Source of the DNA: Bacteroidales bacterium | Lineage (GTDB): Bacteria > Bacteroidota > Bacteroidia > Bacteroidales > UBA932 | Reading direction: 5' to 3' | Assembly: GCA_017554135.1 (NCBI GenBank) | Contig: JAFZIX010000082.1 | Span: 1-23,764 of the forward strand | Length of the DNA: 23,764 nt | Shown: positions 16,748 to 23,764 of the stretch, piece after piece | How the letters are laid out: each line of letters starts with the position of its first letter | Position numbering within the stretch: the stretch's first letter is position 1 | Translations under genes and position numbers: made by a program | Notes under the pieces: generated by a model | What the model saw: the letters and a program-made list of their open reading frames with translations, nothing else | Told to the model about the DNA's origin: nothing | Database searches by the model: none

Positions 16748-19700
16748 ATGAAAAAGTATATGATTTTCGCTGCCATTGCGGCAGCAGTTCTTGCCGCTGG
16801 CTGTGCTAAGGAGTCCCTGATCGAACCCGGACAGGGAACCGTGCTTAAAGCATCTCTCTCTTCCCTCACCAAGACCGCCATCGACGGTGTGAAGGTGACC
16901 TGGACCGAAGGCGATGCTATCAACGTTAACGGAGCCAATTCCTACGCTATCAAGGAAGCGGCCGCCACGGCTACATTCGAATTCAAAACCGCTCTGACCG
17001 CGCCCTACAAGGCCGTTTATCCGACCTCTATCTATAAGGATGCTTCGACTGTTACTCTCCCGGCCAACCTGGATGTTGCTACAGTTTTCACTCCTCTCGC
17101 AGGTTATCTTGAGAGCGGGGACGCAATCTCCTTCAAGGTCCTGACCGCTTTCCTCAAGTTCTCCCTCACCGGTGAAACCACGACTACCGTCAAGGATATT
17201 ACTCTGAAGGGACTCGGCGGAGAGCAACTCAGCGGTGATTTCGCAATCGACTTCACCACTCTCGCCCTCACAGGTTCTTCTGCCGCCGATGCCGACAAGG
17301 TGGTCAAGATCAACGTCAATCAGGCGCTTTCTGCCACGCCGCTGGTGGTTTATATCCCCATTCCGGCTGGCGAGTATACTTCCGGCTATCAGGTCGATAT
17401 CCTTGATTCCGAGGGCGGCCTGATGCGCAAGGCAGTTACTGCCCGCACCGTAAAGGCGGGAGAGCTGCGCGACATGGGCGCTCTCGCATTCGAGGTCAAC
17501 GTGACCGAGGCTCCTAACATCGGAGGTATTCCCGATGCCAAGGAGTTCAAGGATTTCGCAGCCGCAGTCAATGAAGGCCGTTCCTTCAGCCGCTGGATCA
17601 ACGAAAGCACCGGAGCAGTTGAACTGCAGGCGGATATCGACCTCGAAGGTGCGGAGTGGACTCCTGTCGGAAACGGCACCGTCAGCACTTCGCATGCCAT
17701 TACCGGCAGCGCATTCACCGGAGTCTTCGACGGTAAGAATCATACCGTGGATAACTTCAAGGTGAGTGTCCCTGCCTCCGGCGCCAATGTTGCTGCCGGT
17801 TTGTTCGGTGCAATCAGCAAGGCCACCGTGAAGAACCTGGTTATTGGCCAGAATGTCGTGATTAAGAATTCTTCCAACACCGGCTTCGTCACTATGGGTG
17901 CTGCGGTCGGTTTCGCTTCCGAATCCACCCTGGAGAACATCGACAGCTATGCAAAGATGGTCAATGATGCAGGAAAGGCATCTACCCGTCTGGTTGTCGG
18001 CGGAACGCTGGGCACTCTGTTCTCTTCCGCAGAAAAGGCAACCACAGCCAAAGACATCAAGGGTCACGCTACATTCGATGTTACCAATAACATCAATACC
18101 GCAAACGGTGCTACCGGCTTCATCGTCGGCGGCGTCATCGGCTACACCGACGGCAAGAATATGGATACCACTCCCGTAAAGATCGAGAATGCGGTCAACT
18201 ATTCTGACTTCTCTGTACAGGCAACTCGTACTGCCGGTGTAATAGGGACAATGAATAGCAATAGCATCGCAGAAGGCTGCGTTAATAATGGTAATATTTT
18301 GTGCTCTGATGTGAAGGCTACCAACAGCCGTGTCGCAGGTATCGTTTCCGCAATGGGTACCAACACAGCCCTCAAGAACTGCGTCAACTACGGTGATATG
18401 GCATTCAATGTGTCCGGAGACAGCACCCACGGCTATGCGGCAGGTGTTGTCGGACAAGTAAACGATGCGGGAGATTATACGGGCTACCTCGACGGATGCG
18501 AAAGCTACGGCACCATTCAGTCCGATATGTGGTTTGCAACGGAGAAGTATCTGGGTATTATTTGTGCCAACTTTGCCAAGAAGAAGGTCTACGTCAAGAA
18601 TTGCAAACTAGGTGGAAAGATTGGTCCTTACACACCTACCGCTGAAGCTCCGATTGTCACAATTACTTCGGAGAACTATGAGGATTATATTTCCATGGCT
18701 AAAACATACTTCAACGATAACATTAAATGGAAGGATCAAAACAACACCTACGGCACCTACGCCGCTCCCGGCATCAAGACTGTTCAGGATCTGAAGGACT
18801 TCGCGGCTGCGGTCAACGCAGGCACCAGCCTCGAGTCCTGGACCAATGCAGACGGAGAAGTAGCCCTGCTGGCCGACATCGACCTGGAGGGTGTGACTGA
18901 GTGGACGCCTATCGGAAATGCTGCCACAACATCCAACGGCAACTATGCTGCCGGCGTGGCAACTGGCAAGGCTTTCACCGGAGTCTTCAACGGTAAAGGA
19001 CATACCATCAGGAACTTCAAGCCCACCGTGACTCTTGGAGCGCAGGCCACATGGGGGCTGTTCGGCTTCCTTTCCAATGCGACAGTCAAGAACCTGAATG
19101 TTGAGACCGCTGTAACCATCTCGGCAACAGAAGTAGCCGATGCCGGTATTATTGCAGGCACGGCCGCTTGCTCCACCATTGAGAACGTCAAGGTCAGCGG
19201 CACTATCAACTCCTCAGGTTCCACTATTAACAACAAACGATTTGCTATTGGTGGTATCGCCGGTTTCCTCTTCTGCGAATATGATGCAACTAATAAGGTT
19301 GCCCATGAAAGCTTCATTAAGAACTGCGAGGTGACTGCTACGGTAAGCATTGATGGTGGCACCAATATGGCCAACGGTGCCGGTGCCGTAATGTACGGCG
19401 GTATAGTCGGTTTCGCCACCAAGGCAAACGAGAATACCGATGGACGTAACCACATCCAGAACTGCGTAAACAACGGCACCATGACTGTGAAGATTGGCCG
19501 CTGCAGCGGCATCGTGGCAACTTGCAACCGTGCAACATATATCGAGGGATGCACCAACAATGCCTCCCAGGTGAACACCGTCGTTAATGGCCGTATCGGT
19601 CAGATTGTCTGCAATATGAGCAACTACTCCGCAATGATCGACTGCGTTAACACAGGCAATTTAACCACCACGGATTCCCAGACTACGACCGGCGCGCTTG

Positions 19701-19987
19701 TTGCACTCTGCGGCCATAATTCATGCTATATAAAGGGTGGCACACGCGTGGCCAATACCGGTACTATTCTCGGTGGTAATACCGCAAATCTTGGCCTTCT
19801 TGCTGCTAATATAAGTGCATGTGACTATGTTAAAGATGTCATCTTAAGTGGGAAACTCGGTGTTTATAAAGCTGAGGGCGACCCGGAGATGTATGAAGTG
19901 ACAAACGAAAATATCATGACTTATATCGGCCCTGTAAATTCTTCTTATACAAGTAAAGTTACAGGCATCTCCTACGTCAATCCATGA
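16748..19987 (+). CDS. Fimbrillin-like lipoprotein with two tandem GLUG modules
   Basis: This protein has 1079 residues from the ATG at 16748. Earlier in-frame ATGs at 16724 and 16736 give a poorer signal peptide, and the first overlaps the previous gene. The lipidated Cys is at 19 (LAAGC). Residues about 28-245 resemble the N-terminal domain of fimbrillin/Mfa-like proteins: LTKTAIDGVKVTWTEGDAINV, then a stretch of beta-strands ending in a GELRDMGAL-like strand. Two GLUG-like modules follow, at 260-674 and 675-1079. No catalytic motifs are visible. Fimbrillin-like domains in Bacteroidales are found in pilus subunits and in many non-pilus surface lipoproteins; with no chaperone, usher or peptidase nearby, the second reading fits better. 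A glycan-binding or adhesive role in the locus is inferred. It overlaps the next gene by ATGA at 19984. Confidence 0.85.
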   Translation: MKKYMIFAAIAAAVLAAGCAKESLIEPGQGTVLKASLSSLTKTAIDGVKVTWTEGDAINVNGANSYAIKEAAATATFEFKTALTAPYKAVYPTSIYKDASTVTLPANLDVATVFTPLAGYLESGDAISFKVLTAFLKFSLTGETTTTVKDITLKGLGGEQLSGDFAIDFTTLALTGSSAADADKVVKINVNQALSATPLVVYIPIPAGEYTSGYQVDILDSEGGLMRKAVTARTVKAGELRDMGALAFEVNVTEAPNIGGIPDAKEFKDFAAAVNEGRSFSRWINESTGAVELQADIDLEGAEWTPVGNGTVSTSHAITGSAFTGVFDGKNHTVDNFKVSVPASGANVAAGLFGAISKATVKNLVIGQNVVIKNSSNTGFVTMGAAVGFASESTLENIDSYAKMVNDAGKASTRLVVGGTLGTLFSSAEKATTAKDIKGHATFDVTNNINTANGATGFIVGGVIGYTDGKNMDTTPVKIENAVNYSDFSVQATRTAGVIGTMNSNSIAEGCVNNGNILCSDVKATNSRVAGIVSAMGTNTALKNCVNYGDMAFNVSGDSTHGYAAGVVGQVNDAGDYTGYLDGCESYGTIQSDMWFATEKYLGIICANFAKKKVYVKNCKLGGKIGPYTPTAEAPIVTITSENYEDYISMAKTYFNDNIKWKDQNNTYGTYAAPGIKTVQDLKDFAAAVNAGTSLESWTNADGEVALLADIDLEGVTEWTPIGNAATTSNGNYAAGVATGKAFTGVFNGKGHTIRNFKPTVTLGAQATWGLFGFLSNATVKNLNVETAVTISATEVADAGIIAGTAACSTIENVKVSGTINSSGSTINNKRFAIGGIAGFLFCEYDATNKVAHESFIKNCEVTATVSIDGGTNMANGAGAVMYGGIVGFATKANENTDGRNHIQNCVNNGTMTVKIGRCSGIVATCNRATYIEGCTNNASQVNTVVNGRIGQIVCNMSNYSAMIDCVNTGNLTTTDSQTTTGALVALCGHNSCYIKGGTRVANTGTILGGNTANLGLLAANISACDYVKDVILSGKLGVYKAEGDPEMYEVTNENIMTYIGPVNSSYTSKVTGISYVNP
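17525..18769 (+). repeat. GLUG-like module, copy 3
   Basis: First module of the fimbrillin-like lipoprotein, codons 260-674 including the linker. It keeps the common opening (GIPDAKEFKDFAAAVN, DIDLEGAEWTPVGN, FTGVFDGKNHTVDNF) but differs more from copies 2 and 4 in the middle and at its C-terminal end. Confidence 0.75.
18770..19984 (+). repeat. GLUG-like module, copy 4
   Basis: Second module of the fimbrillin-like lipoprotein, codons 675-1079. It can be aligned with copy 2 over nearly its whole length with few gaps. Over the 45-codon stretch 19445-19579 I count 18 synonymous and 4 amino-acid-changing codon differences from copy 2 (16110-16244). Confidence 0.8.
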
Positions 19988-20946
19988 GACGTCTTCTTCT
20001 GATCAGCCTTATGCTTCTTTCCCTTTCCTGCGTTGCCAGCGGGAAAGGGAAGGAGCTTAAGTTGCTCTACTGGAACATCCAGAACGGGATGTGGTCCGAC
20101 CAGGGTAACGGATATGAGGGTTTCGTTCAATTTGTGAAGGATCTGGACCCGGACATCTGCGTCTGGTGCGAAGCCGAGTCCCGTTATTTGACGGACTCGG
20201 CCGTCAAGATGCAGATGCCCGAGGACCAGTACCTCCCCTGGAACTGGGACATCCTCGCCGCCCGCTACGGGCATAAATACACCTTGATCTGCGGCAAGCG
20301 GGATACCTTCCCGCAGGTCATCACCTCCAAGTATCCTCTTAAGATCGTCCGCCGGGTCACAGGCAACGGGGAAGACATCATCGTCGTCCACGGAGCAGGA
20401 TGGGCGAAGGTGGACCTCGGCAAGGCCGGCGAGTTAAACCTCGTGACCTTGCATACCTGGCCCCAGCGCTATGCCTATCTGGCGGAAAACAGGGAAGCAT
20501 CTGCAGCCGAGCAGGGGGGAGATGTCTTCCGCGCGCGGGAAATCCAGTACATCTGCGAGCAGACCATTGCCACAGTTTCCGGTGCGGAAAAGCAGAACTG
20601 GATGATGATGGGGGATTTCAATGCCATCTCCTCCATAGACAATTACCATTACGGGAAGGATACCTCCGACAAGGCTTTCCTGGTACATGATTACGTCCGG
20701 AATAATACGCCCTACATCGATGTGATAGAGCGTTTCTATCCGGATGAATTCTGCAAGAGTACTCTTTCGGGCAAGCGTATTGACTTTGTTTATGTCACGC
20801 CCGCTCTTTTCGACAAAATAATAACTGCCCGCCACCTGTACGAGGGTTTCGCTGAATCAAGCCGGGATCCCCGCGGCAAGGAGGTCGGGAATTTCTGCCA
20901 CCCTTCGGATCACTATCCTATTTTAGTGACTTTTAAATTGAAATGA
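19984..20946 (+). CDS. Secreted endonuclease/exonuclease/phosphatase (EEP) family hydrolase
   Basis: This 320-residue protein has an N-terminal signal peptide (RRLLLISLMLLSLSC). A Cys at 16 is present, but the lipobox is imperfect, so it may be either a lipoprotein or freely secreted. The EEP fold is shown by N31 in YWNIQNG, E63 in CEAES, H157 in LHTW, GDFNA with D211 and N213, and SDHYP with D309 and H310. These are the metal-binding and catalytic positions of the superfamily that includes DNase I, sphingomyelinases and inositol polyphosphate 5-phosphatases. The reaction should be metal-dependent phosphoester cleavage; the substrate is unknown. A nuclease role is possible, but the signal peptide and the ATGA overlap with a surface lipoprotein gene suggest an extracytoplasmic phosphodiester or phosphomonoester linked to the locus. 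Confidence 0.88.
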   Translation: MRRLLLISLMLLSLSCVASGKGKELKLLYWNIQNGMWSDQGNGYEGFVQFVKDLDPDICVWCEAESRYLTDSAVKMQMPEDQYLPWNWDILAARYGHKYTLICGKRDTFPQVITSKYPLKIVRRVTGNGEDIIVVHGAGWAKVDLGKAGELNLVTLHTWPQRYAYLAENREASAAEQGGDVFRAREIQYICEQTIATVSGAEKQNWMMMGDFNAISSIDNYHYGKDTSDKAFLVHDYVRNNTPYIDVIERFYPDEFCKSTLSGKRIDFVYVTPALFDKIITARHLYEGFAESSRDPRGKEVGNFCHPSDHYPILVTFKLK

Positions 20947-20950
20947 TTTT

Positions 20951-23122
20951 ATGAGAATGTTGCAGTTTCTTCTTTCAACCTTTATCGCCCTGACATTGAG
21001 CGGGTGCAAGGAAAAACCAGTAGTGGTGCCCGTTGACGAGCCAGAAGTCCCGGGTATTCATAACGTAGAGGATTTTCGTGCCTTTGCAGCCGCTGTCAAT
21101 GCGGGTGAATCTACCGCGAAATGGGAGAATGAAGAGGGTTGGGTCAATCTTCTTTCTGACCTTGACTTTGCCGGTGTGACGGATTTCGTGCCCGTGGGAT
21201 ATGCCACGGCCCCGTGGGAGAACTATTTCCCCGCAGTGGTGAGCGGAAATCCCTTTACCGGCAAGTTCGACGGCAACGCGCATCATATTAAAAACCTGAA
21301 CCTTGTCTGCAAAGAGACCGAGGCGGGAAAGCACTTCGGAATCTTCGGATATGTCGGCCCAGGGGGCATCGTGCAGAACTTCGTAATAGAAAACAGTTGT
21401 TCTCTGACGATTGCCCCTGACGTGGCCGTTTCGCTTAGCGCTGGCATGATTGCCGGCGTGGTATACGACGCTACTGTGCGCGATGTAACGAACTACGCCC
21501 CTATGTCCTACAAGGGCAAGGCTGCGGGGCTTTTCCACATGGCCCTCATCGGCGGCCTTTATGCAAAAGAACAGGGTTGCATAGTGGACAGTGTGCATAA
21601 CTGGGGCAAGATTGATGCGGAAGATGCTACCAACCTGGCATCCGGTGCCACAGGCATACATGTGGCCGGAGTCGTGGGCTTTGCCAATGCTCCCACGGGC
21701 AACGCCAAGCGCAATGTGATTTCCGACAGCAGCAACCACGGCGATATGACCTCCCAGGCCGGCCGTACCGCCGGAATCCTGGGCGCGGCCAACGCCTGCA
21801 CCGACATCATCAACTGCGAGAACCGCGGCAACCAGATGAACACCATGCCCAAGTCCGACGGCGGACGCCTGGGCAACATCTGCTGCTTCACCAATAACGG
21901 CTCCTCCATCTCTGGCTGCAAAAACTACGGCAACCTTGTTTCCACCACCTCCGGGCGCGTGGGAGGCATCGTTTCCTTGCCCAACGCCGGCACTTACTCT
22001 AACAACGAAAACTACGGGGAGATTATTTCGGACAGCGCCTACCGCGGCGTATTCTACGGATATGTGACCCAGGCGGCTGCCTGGGAGGGCGGAACTGCTT
22101 CCGGCAAAGTGGGCACTTACAACAAAGGACAATACAACTACGACCTTTACCCCGAGACCGACGTGGTCCGGTACCTCGGCAAAGACGGCTCGTCCGGAAA
22201 GGCTACCTATAAGAATGTGACCTATGATATCGCCACCGGCGATACGCCCGTCAATCCCGATCCGGACCTGAACGTCAGCGCCGCCTTCCGCATCTTCTTC
22301 ATAGGCAACAGTTTCACGAAGGATGCTGTCGAGCACCTCCCCGGCATACTCGCAGCGGCGGGAATCAAGGATGTGCAGATGGTTCACATGTACTACGGTG
22401 GCCGCACCATCCCGGAATACAATGACGGGTGGAGCACCTCCAGCGATTATCACTGCTATGTCTGCAATCCCGGAAAGACAAGTTGGACGGACATTACCGG
22501 GAAGAGCCTCGCTACCGTGGCCGCTACAGGCAAGTGGGATATAGTCACCATCCAGGAGCATACCGGAAGGCAACTCGCCTGGGGATGGACCACTACCGAA
22601 AAGAACGCCGTCCAGGGCCTCGTAGACAAGGTGAAAGCCGCACAGGCGAAGAACGGAGGCACGCCGAAACTCTACTACATCCTGTCGCAGGCCTATTTTA
22701 ACCTGAGCAAGGCGCAGAATGTGAGCAAACCGTTTACTACCACCGAGGGGATGTGGACCGTCATCGCCGCTCAGGGCAAGACTGCAGTGGAGACCTGCGG
22801 CTTCGACGGAGTCATTTCTACCGGTGCGATGCTCCAGAACCTGCGGACATCCTCGCTTAACAACAACAACGGCCTGACGCGCGACGGTTACCACATGGAT
22901 TACGGCATCTCCCGCTACGGCGCGTCTTGCACCGTCTTCGAGACAGTTATCGGCCCCTTCAACGGCAATATCAAGTTGGATAACAACAGTTACCGCTATA
23001 GCAACTCTTCTACCACCGACGGTTCATGGTCAACCCCGGTGACTGATGCTTCGGCGCCCATCGCCCTTCAGGCCGCCCGTTATGCCATTGCGAAGCCTTA
23101 CGAGGTGACCAGCATGAAGTGA
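20951..23122 (+). CDS. GLUG-module lipoprotein with C-terminal DUF4886/SGNH hydrolase domain
   Basis: This 723-residue lipoprotein has its lipidated Cys at 19 (LSGC) and starts 4 bases after the EEP gene. Residues 35-426 are a fifth GLUG-like module (GIHNVEDFRAFAAAVN opening, later HVAGVVGFAN and RVGGIVSL). A Pro/Asp linker (GDTPVNPDPDLN) joins it to residues about 445-715, which resemble DUF4886, a family with an SGNH-like layout. FIGNSFTKD has probable nucleophile S454, then come MYYGGRTIPEYN and WDIVTIQEHTG, and TRDGYHMDYGISRYGA has D645 and H648. SGNH enzymes of this kind are usually esterases on sugars, so deacetylation of a pectic or other glycan is a reasonable guess, but I know of no established reaction for the family. 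The domain order suggests a glycan-targeting module delivering an esterase. Confidence 0.85.
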   Translation: MRMLQFLLSTFIALTLSGCKEKPVVVPVDEPEVPGIHNVEDFRAFAAAVNAGESTAKWENEEGWVNLLSDLDFAGVTDFVPVGYATAPWENYFPAVVSGNPFTGKFDGNAHHIKNLNLVCKETEAGKHFGIFGYVGPGGIVQNFVIENSCSLTIAPDVAVSLSAGMIAGVVYDATVRDVTNYAPMSYKGKAAGLFHMALIGGLYAKEQGCIVDSVHNWGKIDAEDATNLASGATGIHVAGVVGFANAPTGNAKRNVISDSSNHGDMTSQAGRTAGILGAANACTDIINCENRGNQMNTMPKSDGGRLGNICCFTNNGSSISGCKNYGNLVSTTSGRVGGIVSLPNAGTYSNNENYGEIISDSAYRGVFYGYVTQAAAWEGGTASGKVGTYNKGQYNYDLYPETDVVRYLGKDGSSGKATYKNVTYDIATGDTPVNPDPDLNVSAAFRIFFIGNSFTKDAVEHLPGILAAAGIKDVQMVHMYYGGRTIPEYNDGWSTSSDYHCYVCNPGKTSWTDITGKSLATVAATGKWDIVTIQEHTGRQLAWGWTTTEKNAVQGLVDKVKAAQAKNGGTPKLYYILSQAYFNLSKAQNVSKPFTTTEGMWTVIAAQGKTAVETCGFDGVISTGAMLQNLRTSSLNNNNGLTRDGYHMDYGISRYGASCTVFETVIGPFNGNIKLDNNSYRYSNSSTTDGSWSTPVTDASAPIALQAARYAIAKPYEVTSMK
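21053..22228 (+). repeat. GLUG-like module, copy 5
   Basis: Codons 35-426 of the DUF4886 lipoprotein. It has the shared opening and a GKVGTY...YLGKDGSSGKATYKNVTYD ending that parallels the GKLGxY...IG...KVTxIxYV ending of copies 2 and 4. It is clearly homologous but more diverged than those two. Confidence 0.7.
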
Positions 23123-23126
23123 GATT

Positions 23127-23764
23127 ATGAATATGCGCAGATTCTTTTTCATCCTTCTCGCCGGCCTTGCGCTCGCCGCGACTGCTTCTGCCCAATCTAT
23201 CAAGGAGGCGGTGTATGCCGATTTCAACCGTGCCGGCGGAGTTTACTACATGTATCCTTTCGCCGAGCATACGGTCACCGCGCCGCCGAAGGGATATAAG
23301 CCCGTGTATCTCAGCCATTACGGCCGCCATGGGGCGCGCTATCTGCTGAATGCGACGCAGTATGAGCGCAGTGTCGGCGTGCTGAATGCCGCCCACAAGG
23401 CCGGCGTGCTGACCGAGGAAGGGGAGCGGGTTTGGAGCATTGTATCGGACTATTACAAGACCTGTCATAACCACTACGGCGATTTGTCTCCCCTCGGATG
23501 GGAGCAGCATATCCGAATCGCGAAGGAGGTATATGATGCCAATCGCGCGTTCTTCCGGAAGCGCCCTCCGGTGCGTGCCGGCGCTTCCCAGACGCCTCGC
23601 AGCATAGTTTCGATGGCGGCCTTCTGCCAGGGGCTGCTCAAGGTGGATCCGAAGTTGGACATCACCCAGGCGGCCGATGTGTATGATATGGACGAGATGT
23701 GCCCGCATCACGACACGAATCCCTGGCGTGAGGTAGAGAAGGAGGATGGATATTTCAAGCGCAA
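23127..23764 (+). CDS. Histidine-acid phosphatase, MINPP/phytase-like (3' partial)
   Basis: The gene begins 4 bases after the DUF4886 stop and runs off the window, leaving 212 complete codons. A second ATG at 23133 is an equally plausible start. A signal peptide (FFFILLAGLALAATASAQ) is cleaved near residue 22, so the protein is periplasmic or secreted. The histidine phosphatase clade-2 motif appears as SHYGRHGARYL, with R67 and catalytic H68, and the APPKGYKPVYLSHYGRHG setting is typical of Bacteroidetes histidine-type phosphatases related to multiple inositol polyphosphate phosphatase. Relatives remove phosphate from phytate or other phosphomonoesters by a phospho-His intermediate. The C-terminal HD/HAE-type motif is outside the window, so completeness cannot be judged. 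Tight spacing suggests it belongs to the same transcript as the upstream lipoproteins. Confidence 0.88.
   Translation, partial: MNMRRFFFILLAGLALAATASAQSIKEAVYADFNRAGGVYYMYPFAEHTVTAPPKGYKPVYLSHYGRHGARYLLNATQYERSVGVLNAAHKAGVLTEEGERVWSIVSDYYKTCHNHYGDLSPLGWEQHIRIAKEVYDANRAFFRKRPPVRAGASQTPRSIVSMAAFCQGLLKVDPKLDITQAADVYDMDEMCPHHDTNPWREVEKEDGYFKR

Noticed and set aside
16110..19579. Repeated sequence considered as a CRISPR array, mobile element or assembly duplication.
   Set aside because: The repeats are in-frame protein modules of roughly 1.2 kb with many synonymous differences. There are no short spaced repeats, transposase or terminal inverted repeats.
16748..19987. A fimbrial operon, suggested by the fimbrillin-like domain.
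   Set aside because: No pilus assembly, anchor or tip gene is present, and the protein is dominated by GLUG-like modules shared with glycan-locus neighbours.

Overview
The window looks like chromosomal DNA from a high-GC member of the Bacteroidales (phylum Bacteroidota). The evidence is a SusC/SusD pair, a FecI-type sigma factor with a FecR anti-sigma factor carrying the Bacteroidetes C-terminal domain, BACON-type and fimbrillin-like lipoproteins, Cys-containing lipoprotein signal peptides, and a TAnnTTTG promoter element instead of an E. coli-type -10. By eye GC is in the mid-50s percent, higher than typical Bacteroides. I cannot name the genus. A plant-fed gut or rumen lineage is only an inference from the pectin enzymes.

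All twelve genes lie on the + strand and are packed with gaps of 0 to about 55 bases, several with ATGA or TGATG stop/start overlaps. No stretch over 100 bases lacks a gene. I saw no tRNA, rRNA, CRISPR array, transposase or convincing terminator. The first and last genes are cut by the window edges.

1-5485 is a pectin-attack block: a GH43 glycosidase fused to a CE15-type esterase (5' end missing), a lipoprotein GH28 polygalacturonase, and a CE12 acetylesterase fused to a CE8 pectin methylesterase. 5471-7130 is the regulatory block: a Bacteroidetes-type promoter, an ECF sigma factor, a FecR anti-sigma factor, and a small direct repeat just before susC. 7137-12574 holds a SusC-type TonB-dependent transporter with an N-terminal STN signalling domain and its SusD lipoprotein. 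The sigma/anti-sigma/STN-SusC set is the classic layout for substrate-sensed induction across the envelope.

12580-23122 is the unusual part. Three lipoproteins before an EEP-family phosphohydrolase and one after it share a roughly 240-430-residue module with GLUG-like GG(L/I)xGY repeats, five copies in all. The module is joined variously to a BACON domain and a phosphodiester-glycosidase domain, to a BACON-like domain alone, to a fimbrillin-like domain (two tandem copies), or to a DUF4886/SGNH hydrolase. The closest two copies differ mostly by synonymous changes, so the family has expanded under protein-level constraint. At 23127 a histidine-acid phosphatase of the MINPP/phytase-like type begins and runs off the end.

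Together this reads as a polysaccharide utilization locus for a decorated pectin. Methyl and acetyl esters, and perhaps uronoyl esters, are removed, the galacturonan backbone and arabinose/xylose side groups are cut, and oligosaccharides enter by SusCD. The GLUG-module lipoproteins sit where surface glycan-binding proteins normally sit. Three enzymes of phosphoester type in the distal half hint that the real target may also carry phosphate. That last point is a hypothesis.
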